64,000 bases of DNA from CAWJTN01 sp963845895 (GTDB lineage: Bacteria > Patescibacteriota > Microgenomatia > UBA1406 > GWC2-37-13), in contig CAWJTN010000001.1 in NCBI GenBank assembly GCA_963845895.1, positions 1,116,001 to 1,180,000 of the forward strand, written 5' to 3'. The first letter of the stretch is position 1. Each line of letters opens with the position of its first letter. Below the pieces are notes generated by a model that made no database searches, was not told the origin of the DNA, and worked only from the letters and a program-made list of their open reading frames with translations. Of the stretch, positions 1-8,042 are shown piece by piece. The position numbers were made by a program, and so were the translations under genes.

Positions 1-2
1 GT

Positions 3-398
3 ATAGCTCAAAGAGAGCTCAAACTGGTTAAAACAGGAAAAGTTAAGGAATTTAAGCCAAGTCAAACTATTTTCAAATTGCTCGATTCTTTATACCCTGG
101 AAACAAAACCTCATTTGTTACCCAGCTAAATAATTTAAATAATGTTGAAGATACTTTTATTTTCATTATGCTCACAAAGCATGTCAGAAACTTAATTTTA
201 GTTAAGGAGGGAGAGATTCCTCAGAGAATGCAGTCCTGGCAAATCTATAAACTAAAAAGTCAACTAAAATATTGGAAGATTGATAATCTTATAAATTTCT
301 ATGAAGCTTTGTTCAAGATTGAGATGGGTTCAAAAACAAGTTCGAGTCCTTACTCAATAAAAGAGTCACTTGAAATTTTAGCCTGTCATTTTTTATAA
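3..398 (+). CDS. holA: DNA polymerase III delta subunit (HolA), C-terminal part, partial
   Basis: The frame is open from the left edge, so the 5' part lies outside the window. The visible part reads as the C-terminal helical domain of the clamp-loader delta subunit: a stretch on daL/gnk loading (FKLLDSLYPGNKTSFV), then FIMLTKHVRNLILVKEG, which matches the family pattern of hydrophobic helix plus R-LL-VKE, then KLKSQLKYW and a final helix ending in LEILACHFL. HolA opens the beta clamp during replication. An internal TTG at 78 is not needed as a start. The next gene follows after 10 bases. Identification is from pattern only. Confidence 0.65.
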   Translation: MAQRELKLVKTGKVKEFKPSQTIFKLLDSLYPGNKTSFVTQLNNLNNVEDTFIFIMLTKHVRNLILVKEGEIPQRMQSWQIYKLKSQLKYWKIDNLINFYEALFKIEMGSKTSSSPYSIKESLEILACHFL

Positions 399-408
399 TA
401 AAAAATCT

Positions 409-1809
409 ATGAAAATTAATCCATCCATTTTCAAAGCATACGATATTAGAGGTATTTATCCTCAGGATATAAATGAGGAAAATATAAAGCAAATTGTCAA
501 GGGAATCTATACTTTTTTTGTTCGAAGTCTAAAAAAGAAAAATATTACCATTGGGCTAGGCAGAGACATGAGAGTTTCTGGCCCATCTCTTTTTAAAATT
601 GCCAAAAAAACACTGCTTGAATTAGGCGCTAATGTCAGCGATATCGGCTTGGTTTCAACACCTACATTCTATTTTTCAATTCTCCATTACGGTTTGGATA
701 CAGGTATACAGATCAGCGCTTCTCATAATCCTAAAGAATATAATGGGCTGAAATTTGTTAAAAGAGATGGAAAAAAGTTAATCAAGATAGGCGCCAGTAC
801 TGGAATGAACGAAGTTAAAAATATAGTTACTAGTGAGGATTTTATTGAAGGAGAAAAGAAAGGAGAGGTGATAGTGATAAAGTATCCAGAAAAAGCAGAG
901 GTGGATTTTGCCTTTAAAGAATTGAATTATCCAAAAATAAAAAAATTTAAAGTTGTTGCCGATCCTGCCAACGCAATGGGAATTATTTTTCTCAAAGAAC
1001 TCTTTAAAAGACTTCCTTGTGAATTGATAGAAATGAACTTTAAATTAGATGGTACTTTTCCGGTTCACCAACCAGATCCGCTTGATTTTAAAAATTTAGT
1101 TCAACTGGAAAAAAAAGTTGTTGAGACTGACGCGGATTTAGGTATAGCACCTGATGGAGATGGTGATAGAGTATTTTTTATAAATGAAAAGGGAAAAGTA
1201 ATCAAGGCAAGTCTAGTGACATCAATACTTGTAAAAGACATTTTAAAAAACAACCCTGGAGAAAAAATTCTAATTGATGTCCGTTACACCGGTAATATCT
1301 CAAATATTACTAAAAAGTACGGTGGAATTCCTCTCATAGGTAAGGTTGGTCATGCTTTAATAACAGAGCGGATGATAAAAGATGACGTAATATTTTCAGG
1401 TGAATCCTCGGGCCATTATTTTTATAGAGATACTGGATATGCTGAAAATTCTGTTATAACCATATTAAGATTACTACAGATTATGAGTAGGGAAATGAAA
1501 CCAGTATCCGAATTGGTAGAACAAGTTGAAACATCTTTTGAATCAGGGGAATATAATTTTATTCTAGATCCGAAAGTTACATCGAAAGATATTTTTACTT
1601 TAATATTAAGCGATTATAAAAATGGCAAAGTGACGCTGTTGGATGGAGTTGCCGTTGACTATCCGTCTTGGAGATTCAGCATAAGAGCCTCAAATACGGA
1701 ACCCTTGATAAGACTAAATGTTGAAGGTAAGAATGCACAGATTGTTATCTCCAAATTAAAAGAGATTAAACAAAAGATAATCGCTATTGGAGCAAAACTA
1801 AAAGAATAA
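409..1809 (+). CDS. manB: Phosphomannomutase/phosphoglucomutase
   Basis: Alpha-D-phosphohexomutase of 466 aa, the normal length for the bacterial PMM/PGM type. It interconverts hexose 1- and 6-phosphates for nucleotide-sugar and cell-surface glycan synthesis. Visible motifs in order are KAYDIRG at about residue 9; the phosphoserine loop SASHNPKEYNG with the catalytic Ser at 105; the Mg-binding loop DGDGDR at 249-254; the sugar-specificity loop GESSGHY near residue 340; and the phosphate-binding loop RASNTEP near 430. Whether mannose or glucose phosphate is preferred cannot be told from sequence. It sits 10 bases after holA and is probably cotranscribed. Confidence 0.9.
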   Translation: MKINPSIFKAYDIRGIYPQDINEENIKQIVKGIYTFFVRSLKKKNITIGLGRDMRVSGPSLFKIAKKTLLELGANVSDIGLVSTPTFYFSILHYGLDTGIQISASHNPKEYNGLKFVKRDGKKLIKIGASTGMNEVKNIVTSEDFIEGEKKGEVIVIKYPEKAEVDFAFKELNYPKIKKFKVVADPANAMGIIFLKELFKRLPCELIEMNFKLDGTFPVHQPDPLDFKNLVQLEKKVVETDADLGIAPDGDGDRVFFINEKGKVIKASLVTSILVKDILKNNPGEKILIDVRYTGNISNITKKYGGIPLIGKVGHALITERMIKDDVIFSGESSGHYFYRDTGYAENSVITILRLLQIMSREMKPVSELVEQVETSFESGEYNFILDPKVTSKDIFTLILSDYKNGKVTLLDGVAVDYPSWRFSIRASNTEPLIRLNVEGKNAQIVISKLKEIKQKIIAIGAKLKE

Positions 1810-1881
1810 CATTCCATTTAAACATTATAATGTTATAATGGAATAAAATTGTAGTTAATTGCAAACACTCGCTTGTTCTTC

Positions 1882-1887
1882 TATAAT
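1882..1887 (+). promoter_or_regulatory. TATAAT -10 box 9 bases before the ATG at 1897
   Basis: A perfect TATAAT is followed by nine bases and then ATG. This fixes the start of the following gene at 1897 and leaves almost no 5' leader. The same arrangement recurs through the window. Confidence 0.6.
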
Positions 1888-1896
1888 TGCATTGAT

Positions 1897-3519
1897 ATGG
1901 ATGAAAATTCGAAAACTTCAGTTAAAGCGCTTATGTTGTCAGACTTCACCAAAGCCTTAACCCAAAATCTTAAATCTTTAAAAAAAAGAGCCCGAGTTGA
2001 AGAGCTTTCAAAAATTTCCGTTTCAAAAACCGTTTCATTCTTCGCTATCCTATATGAAAAAGTAAGAAACGCTGTTGAGTACAGGGCTGAACATTTAATA
2101 AGAAGGGCTGCAATCGAACGAATATTGAAAAGAAGATTACTGCTCAATCCGCAAGGTACTGGAGAAGCTGAAAATGTAGTGAGAGAACTTTTATGGGCCA
2201 GATATTTTTCGGAAAACTATCTCTCTGTTCTTGATATTGATTCGGTCCAATCTCTCATAGATAAATATGTTGCAATAAGAAATAAATTGACTATAGGCCA
2301 AATTAATGAGAAAAAAGTTTACTACAGTCAATTTCTTCTTGATATTTTAACCAGTGAGATTGAGGAAACTTTGGATTCTTTCGAATCCAAAAAAAACTCA
2401 CTTTTTACTTTTTATATTTATCAGATCTTGAGGCAGAAAATTAAAATAGAAAACGTTAAAGACGAACAAAAAGACGCATTCGTTTATATTGCAATAGAAA
2501 AAGCTTTTGCTAAAAGTGACAATGCATATCTACGTTACCACCTTTTCACTCTTTTGAACAACTCTCTTACGAGTTTAAGCATTCAACAAATAGATGATTT
2601 TGTTGCCAAAATCCCATCGATCTTTGGAAAAATTGATTCAATTATAAATAATCAACATACAGATAAACTTACGAAATATGTAAGAAGCCAGATACCTCCA
2701 TTCTCCATTTTATTTAGTGTTATTGAGAAAAATTTTAATAATCTGGATACAGTTCTCGTCAGCAAGAATACGCTTTGGAGTCATGTAGATCAGGTCTGTC
2801 GAGAAAAATATCAGTCTACTGGAGCCAGGTTAAGAAATTTGGCCATAAGAAGTATTATCTATATTTTTTTAACCAAGATGGTATTTGCTTTGATTTTGGA
2901 GTATCCTCTTTCTTTATATTTTTATAATGAAGTCAACTTCACATCAATAGGAATTAACTCTATATTCCCGCCGGTTTTGATGTTTTTTATAGTCAGCTTT
3001 GTGAAAGTGCCGGGACCTGAAAATACCAAAAGAATTTACGACAGAATAATTGATATTCTTGATGTTGATACAACCTATGAATCAAGCTTGGCTTACGTCT
3101 TAAAAAAGCCAAGGGTAAGAAAACCAATTTTAATCTTCGGTTTCACTATTTTTTACTCAATAACTTTTGTTGTCACATTTATTTTAATTTACGAAATTTT
3201 GACTTTACTTAATTTCAATGCGATTAGTCAGATTATCTTCATTTTCTTCGTTAGCGTTGTCAGTTTCTTTGGCTATAGAGTCCGTCAGATCGCTAAGGAA
3301 TATCAATTGAAAGAGAAAGAAGGTTTTTTTACACCTTTTGTCGACTTCTTTTTTATGCCAATTTTAGCTCTGGGAAAATTTTTTAGTCAGGAAATTGCCC
3401 GATTGAATTTCTTTATAGTTATTTTGGATTTTTTGATTGAAGCTCCTTTCAAATTGATCTTTGAGATTGTAGAAGAATGGATAGCCTTCGTCAGAGCAAG
3501 AAAAGATGAGATTGTTTGA
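1897..3519 (+). CDS. Conserved-looking integral membrane protein, unknown function
   Basis: About 540 aa. The N-terminal 310 residues are soluble, charged and helical. The C-terminal part holds about four hydrophobic segments, around IIYIFLTKMVFALILEYPL, IFPPVLMFFIVSFV, FTIFYSITFVVTFILIYEIL and IIFIFFVSVVSFFGYRV, and ends in an amphipathic region before a charged tail. I do not recognise a named family. The ATG at 1897 is chosen over the upstream TTG at 1873 because the TATAAT box lies between them. It converges on the next gene with 5 bases between the stops. Confidence 0.75.
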   Translation: MDENSKTSVKALMLSDFTKALTQNLKSLKKRARVEELSKISVSKTVSFFAILYEKVRNAVEYRAEHLIRRAAIERILKRRLLLNPQGTGEAENVVRELLWARYFSENYLSVLDIDSVQSLIDKYVAIRNKLTIGQINEKKVYYSQFLLDILTSEIEETLDSFESKKNSLFTFYIYQILRQKIKIENVKDEQKDAFVYIAIEKAFAKSDNAYLRYHLFTLLNNSLTSLSIQQIDDFVAKIPSIFGKIDSIINNQHTDKLTKYVRSQIPPFSILFSVIEKNFNNLDTVLVSKNTLWSHVDQVCREKYQSTGARLRNLAIRSIIYIFLTKMVFALILEYPLSLYFYNEVNFTSIGINSIFPPVLMFFIVSFVKVPGPENTKRIYDRIIDILDVDTTYESSLAYVLKKPRVRKPILIFGFTIFYSITFVVTFILIYEILTLLNFNAISQIIFIFFVSVVSFFGYRVRQIAKEYQLKEKEGFFTPFVDFFFMPILALGKFFSQEIARLNFFIVILDFLIEAPFKLIFEIVEEWIAFVRARKDEIV

Positions 3520-3524
3520 ACTTC

Positions 3525-3809
3525 TTAGTAGTTTGTTATGTTGAGGTTGTTTTCTTTTTGCTGCAGTTCTATTTTTTGTTTGACATCATTAGCCTTATCA
3601 ATCGCATTTTTATAAGTATTGACTTGATTTTGATCTATTCCAGTGGACACCATAATTATCTTTGTCCATACTAAACCAAAAATGATGGATATTGTAATTA
3701 ACACAACTAAAAGAAATATCCAAATAACCATTGATCCTCTATTATTTTTTTCATATTTATGTATTAAGTTTATCAGATTCTTTATTAAGCAAAGAGCATA
3801 GCTGAACAA
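3525..3809 (-). CDS. Small single-pass membrane protein, unknown
   Basis: A predicted 94 aa protein. It has one strong hydrophobic segment (MVIWIFLLVVLITISIIFGL) preceded by basic residues (EKNNRGS) and followed by a coiled-coil-like charged tail rich in K, Q and N. The layout (basic, hydrophobic helix, extracellular tail) resembles pilin-like or small envelope proteins, but there is no clear prepilin cleavage site. The start is uncertain; the ATG inside the RGSMVIW stretch would give a 68 aa protein. Confidence 0.5.
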   Translation of the reverse strand: MFSYALCLIKNLINLIHKYEKNNRGSMVIWIFLLVVLITISIIFGLVWTKIIMVSTGIDQNQVNTYKNAIDKANDVKQKIELQQKENNLNITNY

Positions 3810-3970
3810 CGTGATCTAAATACATAATTTACGACGCTAAATAAAATTGCTAATTAAATTCGTTACACTATATTTACTACATATTTATTATATTGTTGCA
3901 GGAACCTAAGTATTGAATATGTTGCAAACTTGTTCTATAATTGATATATATTAAGAATAATTATTAAAAT

Positions 3971-4342
3971 ATGAATTCATTAGATCTTTTCAAAAAATAT
4001 AATCTTCCTTTTAATGTTAAGGTAAATGTAAAGGTTACATCCAAAGGTTATTTTTATGCTGAATTACCAGAGTATCCTGGTTGTATTACTGAAGCAAATA
4101 ATTTTATTGACTTAGTTAAAAATGTAACTGATGCAATATTGACATATTTTGAGATACCTAAAAAAGATGCAGAAAAATTAAATATAATGTACTTTCCCCC
4201 TCAAGCTCTTACACCAAAAGTTGAGCCTATTGATAGGCTAATAAAAGCCCAACAAAATAAACAGGAATATACAAATATTGCAGTTAGGTTCAATTATTTT
4301 ACTTCTTTAAATTTTAATGGGAACAATCCCCACCTTTGGTGA
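3971..4342 (+). CDS. HicB-like antitoxin
   Basis: A 123 aa protein. Residues about 14-60 have the HicB pattern: VKVTSKGYFYAELPEYPGC, then a helix FIDLVKNVTDAILTYFE, with the typical strand-strand-(PGC)-helix order. HicB proteins neutralise the paired HicA mRNA interferase and bind the operator. The C-terminal 50 residues have no recognisable DNA-binding motif. It overlaps the next ORF by 26 bases, which fits a coupled toxin-antitoxin pair in the order antitoxin-toxin. It marks the left side of accessory island A. Confidence 0.65.
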   Translation: MNSLDLFKKYNLPFNVKVNVKVTSKGYFYAELPEYPGCITEANNFIDLVKNVTDAILTYFEIPKKDAEKLNIMYFPPQALTPKVEPIDRLIKAQQNKQEYTNIAVRFNYFTSLNFNGNNPHLW

Positions 4343-4613
4343 TAGAGAACTTACAAAAGCTTGTAAATTACTAGGATTTATTATATGTGAAGATAGAGGT
4401 AAAGGAGGTCATATCTTGGCAAAACATCCTAGTAGAAAACCTTTGGTTCCACGACAATACCCCCATATTACTATTCAACGTGCAAACGAGTATCGTACTT
4501 TAGATTATAGACAAGCATTAATTAGAGAAATTATGGCATTCGGCTTTACAAAAGAACAAGTAATTCTAGCTTTAAAAGGTAAAAAGAAAATGTTAAGGAG
4601 TATTAAACCTTGA
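4317..4613 (+). CDS. HicA-like mRNA interferase toxin
   Basis: A 98 aa protein with the double-stranded-RNA-binding-like HicA fold pattern: ELTKACKLLGFIICEDRGKGGHILAKHPS, where the His of GGH is the catalytic position in HicA, then VPRQYPHITIQ and a helical C-terminus. HicA cleaves mRNA when free of HicB. The start overlaps hicB by 26 bases. The C-terminus (ALIREIMAFGFTKEQVILALKGKK) is longer than in minimal HicA toxins. The toxin activity is inferred from the family and the pairing only. Confidence 0.6.
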   Translation: MGTIPTFGDRELTKACKLLGFIICEDRGKGGHILAKHPSRKPLVPRQYPHITIQRANEYRTLDYRQALIREIMAFGFTKEQVILALKGKKKMLRSIKP

Positions 4614-4628
4614 TTAAACAGATAGTTT

Positions 4629-4653
4629 ATTTCCCACCTCGGGGGTGCGAAAT
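4629..4653. repeat. Hairpin repeat, degenerate copy
   Basis: ATTTCCCACC, loop, GGTGCGAAAT forms a 10-bp stem with one mismatch. It is the partner of the perfect hairpin at 5445-5472 (same arm and TCGG loop core). The two copies bracket a segment of about 820 bp holding one orphan gene and a decayed reading frame, which suggests the ends of an inserted unit. Confidence 0.5.
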
Positions 4654-4918
4654 TGAGTATATAATAAAAACAGAAGTTGTATGTTACTTCTTTAATCCGA
4701 TACAAAGAATACACCCTGGGTTCTGCTATTGCCTTCTTCCACGCCTTAGTATTTTCTTTCCAATAGTCAGTAGTTGATTTATTTGGCACCTCAATTTTCG
4801 TAGCATCTATTACTTGATTTTCAGGATCCCATTTTAATTGATAAATTATACTGTTCTGATAACCTATGTGTTCTTGTTGTTTAGGGATTACCTGATATAT
4901 GACAATATAGTTCCCACC
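4654..4918 (-). pseudogene. Decayed or readthrough continuation of the 4919-5392 gene
   Basis: Directly after the TAG stop of the upstream minus-strand gene the same frame stays open. It reads GGNYIVIYQVIPKQQEHIG, then QLKWDPENQVIDATKIEVP, then TTDYWKENTKAWKKAIAEPR and VYSLYRIKEVTYNF, before it runs into the hairpin repeat. Composition and codon use look protein-like rather than random, yet no start codon is found near its beginning. It may be the C-terminal half of a protein now split by a TAG, or a fusion remnant. The original gene end is uncertain. Confidence 0.35.
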
Positions 4919-5392
4919 CTATGTAATCTTTTGGAGAAATTCAAAAGGTAACACACCTAAAACTGAGGTAGATGATAAAACCATCATTAAGGTATCAGTA
5001 TGTTGTCTATGCGTCTGGTAGCGTATTGGTAAGTGAGGTCTAGCATCAAAGCGTAGCACTGCTTGAAAGTGGTATCGTAAATCTCCCTCTTTCATAGCGA
5101 CAGATAGTTTACCTGATTCTAATAGTTGAGGTGAATTAAATTCATGAGGATTTATTGGTCCCCTTTCCTCGAAGGGATCAATTCGAGCACTTTTTAATAG
5201 TGGTACAAGTCCTTTATCTCTTATTTCAGGATATAAAAAGAGACTATCAAACAATATTCCATCCACAGGTATTGCTTCAGGTATTTCAAATCTACTTCTA
5301 AATGTTTGAATTAAATCACTGGAGAGAGGGTGATTGTTAAAGGAAGAAATATGCTCTTTATCTCTAATTGTAGGTTGTATCCGAAGCGGCAT
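4919..5392 (-). CDS. Orphan protein, unknown function
   Basis: A 157 aa soluble protein with no family I recognise. Visible features are a Pro-rich middle (RGPINPHEF) and a His-containing stretch (RYQTHRQHTDTLM). The start is well supported: a consensus promoter, TTGACA then 16 bases then TATACT, lies 7 bases before the ATG. The stop is TAG and the frame continues open beyond it (see 4654-4918). It lies inside the segment bracketed by hairpin repeats in island A. Confidence 0.6.
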   Translation of the reverse strand: MPLRIQPTIRDKEHISSFNNHPLSSDLIQTFRSRFEIPEAIPVDGILFDSLFLYPEIRDKGLVPLLKSARIDPFEERGPINPHEFNSPQLLESGKLSVAMKEGDLRYHFQAVLRFDARPHLPIRYQTHRQHTDTLMMVLSSTSVLGVLPFEFLQKIT

Positions 5393-5399
5393 ATGCGCT

Positions 5400-5427
5400 A
5401 GTATAACAAATTACTTTGTCTTGTCAA
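5400..5427 (-). promoter_or_regulatory. Consensus sigma-70 promoter for the 4919-5392 gene
   Basis: On the minus strand TTGACA (5427-5422) is separated by 16 bases from TATACT (5405-5400), with the ATG 7 bases downstream. Transcription would begin at or very near the start codon. Confidence 0.7.
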
Positions 5428-5444
5428 TAATAATTGGCACTCTA

Positions 5445-5472
5445 ATATTTCCCACCTCGGGGTGGGAAATAT
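5445..5472. repeat. Perfect 12-bp hairpin repeat
   Basis: ATATTTCCCACC, loop TCGG, GGTGGGAAATAT. It lies one base past the stop of the 5474-6022 gene, so it could end that transcript, but there is no U run. A degenerate copy lies at 4629-4653, which favours a repeat or mobile-unit end over a simple terminator. Confidence 0.65.
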
Positions 5473-5473
5473 C

Positions 5474-6022
5474 TTAAATTTTCGGAATAAAAGTTTTACG
5501 GAGTGAAGGAAAGATTCTGTCCATGTTGTCATAGTCGAAGCCATAACCCGTATACCTAACTTTAGAAAGTGCCCTTTTCCATCTTTTAACTACTTCTTCG
5601 ACTGGTAATATTTCCTTTGGGACAATTGTAGTAACGAGGGGGTTGGGAGATCCTATTGACCGATTAGCATAACTAAAATGCACTAAAGATAAACTAATAT
5701 GGGAGAAAATAATGTCATCATCTGAAGGATGAGGAAACGGATCGTTTCTTCGATGAAAATGGAAAGGAACTTTTCCCATTATTCCCAATTGCCTTACATC
5801 TTCATTTGTCTTGGCAACTATCGACTCGTCAACTTCGTTTTTTCTTAAAGCCGCATCTGGAAAATATTCAATACCCGTTGGAGTAAACCATCCGGCGACT
5901 TCATAAAAAGGTCTGCGACCTTGGCAAGCATATCTATAAACTTCAGGCACATGAAGCATGAGTATTCTCTCAGCATATTGAAGTCTTTTTTCAGCACTTG
6001 CGGTAAGAAGTCGTTCTGACAT
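5474..6022 (-). CDS. Orphan protein with a JAMM/MPN-like metal motif
   Basis: A 182 aa protein. Residues around 45 read RPFYEVAGWFTPTG. The centre reads VPFHFHRRNDPFPHPSDDDI, which fits the JAMM pattern H-x-H followed by S-x2-D with an upstream Glu (YE). Known JAMM proteins are zinc proteases or deubiquitinase relatives. The fold assignment here is my inference, and the spacing (nine residues from the second His to the Ser) is slightly longer than usual. TATAAT lies 6 bases before the ATG. The gene is in island A beside the first F1 unit, with a hairpin after its stop. Confidence 0.6.
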   Translation of the reverse strand: MSERLLTASAEKRLQYAERILMLHVPEVYRYACQGRRPFYEVAGWFTPTGIEYFPDAALRKNEVDESIVAKTNEDVRQLGIMGKVPFHFHRRNDPFPHPSDDDIIFSHISLSLVHFSYANRSIGSPNPLVTTIVPKEILPVEEVVKRWKRALSKVRYTGYGFDYDNMDRIFPSLRKTFIPKI

Positions 6023-6083
6023 TCAATTATTATACCATCGTAACAGATGATATAAGAAGATTGCTTTGTTGTAAAAGGCTAAA

Positions 6084-6176
6084 GTGAGTCAGAAGGTCCC
6101 AGAATGGAACACCTTGAAGGAATATTTGCATAGAGTTTATAAAGCTTTTAGAGAACTTCAGAAAGATTCCTCTTAG
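6084..6176 (+). repeat. F1 unit r1 (30-codon mini-ORF)
   Basis: From GTG it reads V-S-Q-K, then VPEWNTLKEYLHRVY, then KAFRELQ, and ends at TAG. A stop codon lies just upstream in frame, so the GTG is the natural beginning. Its TAG overlaps tail-to-tail with the stop of the minus-strand gene at 6173. Member of a family with about ten copies in the window. Differences from other copies are often at third codon positions. Confidence 0.8.
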
Positions 6177-7045
6177 GTATTCAAACCAACAGGTGAGCCT
6201 GGTAACAAAACTTGGGACGGAATTACAAGATCAAAATTAAAATAACCGCGATCGTCTACCTTTTTGGCTAAATCGCTGTATCCAAAGTTAGCCAGATGTT
6301 TTCTAGGATCAATCCCTGAATCAGGTAAATATTGTAAGTGACCATTTTTTATAATCATTGGTATGCTTAATGATAAATGAACTCCGTTCGCGACTACCAT
6401 TGATAGCACCAATGTTCCATCAGGTAAATTTGGTCCGTATTCCCCATGTGTTAAATTTACAGTGGTAGGTGGTGATAAAATATTTCTTTTGTCACTTAGC
6501 GGTTGTAAATATAAAAGCCCAGGAGCTCCTTGGAGTTTCTGCGGTTGATCGGTTAACACATCCAATGATCCGATCGGGTCTGCAACTTTACACTCTAAAT
6601 AATATGGTATAGCAGCGAAAACATTCTTATCAGCAGATTCAATTGGTAATACAATTTTATGTGAAGTCCCTTGAAGTGGATAAACTGAATCATGATAATG
6701 AGAGATTCTATCATTCCATAAATAGACTTCTGTCCATGCTGTAACCGATCCATCTTCACCATAATGATATTCAGCATAAGTTCCGTGTGTTTCGTCTCTT
6801 CTTGAGCCCATAAAAGAATCATTGTCGTAATACTTATGCATCATAGCACGAATCAATCCTTCGCTAGTTGACCAGGTTGATAATAATGAGAACGAATCAG
6901 TATCACCATAATCACCATAAGGTATTAAAAGGTTTTTAGGATGCATACCCCTTAGACGTTGATTAAAGAATTCAAGCATATCATCAGGGAGGTGACTGTA
7001 AGCGCTGTCTGGATTATCATGAGGCGTTGGATAATGAACACCCAT
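6173..7045 (-). CDS. Orphan protein, unknown function
   Basis: About 290 aa, soluble, rich in aromatic residues and His (HYPTPHDN, YAEYHYGEDG, ISHYHDSVYP). I see no signal peptide, membrane segment or known motif. The start at 7045 is chosen because TATAAT lies 9 bases upstream. The ORF could extend eight codons further. It is a single gene flanked by F1 units r1 (overlapping its stop) and r2 (behind its promoter), in the cassette-like array of island A. Confidence 0.65.
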   Translation of the reverse strand: MGVHYPTPHDNPDSAYSHLPDDMLEFFNQRLRGMHPKNLLIPYGDYGDTDSFSLLSTWSTSEGLIRAMMHKYYDNDSFMGSRRDETHGTYAEYHYGEDGSVTAWTEVYLWNDRISHYHDSVYPLQGTSHKIVLPIESADKNVFAAIPYYLECKVADPIGSLDVLTDQPQKLQGAPGLLYLQPLSDKRNILSPPTTVNLTHGEYGPNLPDGTLVLSMVVANGVHLSLSIPMIIKNGHLQYLPDSGIDPRKHLANFGYSDLAKKVDDRGYFNFDLVIPSQVLLPGSPVGLNT

Positions 7046-7135
7046 ACGCGAGGAATTATAAATAATCAATTTTTAAATTGCAACAGCAACTTTAAATTCA
7101 TGTATAACGTATTTTAATTCTCAGATTAGGAAGTT

Positions 7136-7225
7136 GTGAGTCCACTACTCCCAGAATGGAACACCTTGGAGGTTTATATGTATAGGGTTTATCAGACTTT
7201 TAGGCAGCTTGCAAATCCGAATTGA
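7136..7225 (+). repeat. F1 unit r2 (29-codon mini-ORF)
   Basis: GTG start, peptide V-S-P-L then LPEWNTLEVYMYRVY then QTFRQLANPN, stop TGA. An in-frame TAG lies four codons upstream. The 3' end contains TTGCAA, which stands 16 bases before the TATAAT that starts the next gene, so this unit seems to supply the -35 box of its downstream neighbour. Confidence 0.8.
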
Positions 7226-7230
7226 TTTAC

Positions 7231-7236
7231 TATAAT
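7231..7236 (+). promoter_or_regulatory. TATAAT box for the gene at 7249
   Basis: TATAATACTT, then ATG 12 bases after the box. The -35 (TTGCAA at 7210-7215) is within F1 unit r2. Confidence 0.6.
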
Positions 7237-7248
7237 ACTTACATTATC

Positions 7249-7539
7249 ATGCCAGTTCAAATAGCAGAAAATAAAAATATTAAGAGGACTGAGTATAGAC
7301 CAGTCGCTGGTCTTATCGGTTGTGGATTAACTGGGGCATTGATAGGATTTGCCTGTATTTTACCTTCGGTTGCCGTAGCTACAAACACAATAAGTAATAT
7401 TGTTAACATAGAAAATCCTCCCTCTCTAGTTATTGGAGCTGTTACAGCGGCACTTATGGCAATTAGCGGTGGTATTGCAGGGTGGTTTATAAATAAGCAT
7501 GCTCAAGATGAGTTTTATGCAAAACAAAAACCTTCTTAA
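7249..7539 (+). CDS. Small two-helix membrane protein, unknown
   Basis: A 96 aa protein. Two glycine/alanine-rich transmembrane segments are visible: VAGLIGCGLTGALIGFACI at about 21-39 and VIGAVTAALMAISGGIAGWF at about 62-81. The short termini are charged. The many small residues suggest packed helices, as in small channel or phage-holin-like proteins, but no family is recognised. The ATG at 7249 is preferred to the upstream TTG or ATT because of the promoter position. It lies between F1 units r2 and r3. Confidence 0.65.
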   Translation: MPVQIAENKNIKRTEYRPVAGLIGCGLTGALIGFACILPSVAVATNTISNIVNIENPPSLVIGAVTAALMAISGGIAGWFINKHAQDEFYAKQKPS

Positions 7540-7596
7540 AGACTTCTCTACTTAAAATAATCAATAATGACTCGAACACTTTTTGCTCCAAAAAAT

Positions 7597-7686
7597 GTGA
7601 GCAGCCAGGTCCCAGAATGGAACACTTTAGAAAGGAATTTATATAGGGTTTATTGGACTTTTAGTCAATTGCGACTAGAAATTTAA
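7597..7686 (+). repeat. F1 unit r3 (29-codon mini-ORF)
   Basis: GTG start, V-S-S-Q then VPEWNTLERNLYRVY then WTFSQLRLEI, stop TAA. It lies 58 bases after the previous gene and 14 bases before the stop of the convergent gene at 7700. Confidence 0.8.
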
Positions 7687-7699
7687 GATAAAGTACTTT

Positions 7700-7996
7700 T
7701 CACTTTTTTGAAATTGGAACAGTAGGATTCCTGCTAGCATGCCCATAAATAATTTGAAACTGACCATTTTTTAATTTCTCTCTGTACATTTTTTGCTGTA
7801 CAGAAGAAGAAGGATCAAATCTATGAACGTTTGAATACATACTTAGAATCCTTTGTACAAAATCACTTGCTAGATCACAAGGAGCTTCAGTTGTACAAGT
7901 GAATAGTAACCCAATCACAGCACCAGATAGTTCAGTCATTTTACTTTTAAATCCTTCGGTTAAACCATTATGACGAGGTTCCCTATTTACGTTCAT
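7700..7996 (-). CDS. Orphan protein, unknown function
   Basis: A 98 aa protein with no recognised motif. It has a short moderately hydrophobic stretch (AVIGLLFTCTTEAPCDLA) with two Cys residues. A TATAGT box lies 13 bases before the ATG. It is a single gene between F1 units r3 and r4 and on the opposite strand to both neighbours. Confidence 0.55.
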   Translation of the reverse strand: MNVNREPRHNGLTEGFKSKMTELSGAVIGLLFTCTTEAPCDLASDFVQRILSMYSNVHRFDPSSSVQQKMYREKLKNGQFQIIYGHASRNPTVPISKK

Positions 7997-8042
7997 GATG
8001 TTGAATGTTACTATATTTATCTTGTCATGTCAAGGAAAACCC

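Noticed and set aside
3525..3809. Type IV pilin-like protein
   Set aside because: There is a hydrophobic N-terminal helix but no G-F/M-T-x-x-E prepilin cleavage motif.
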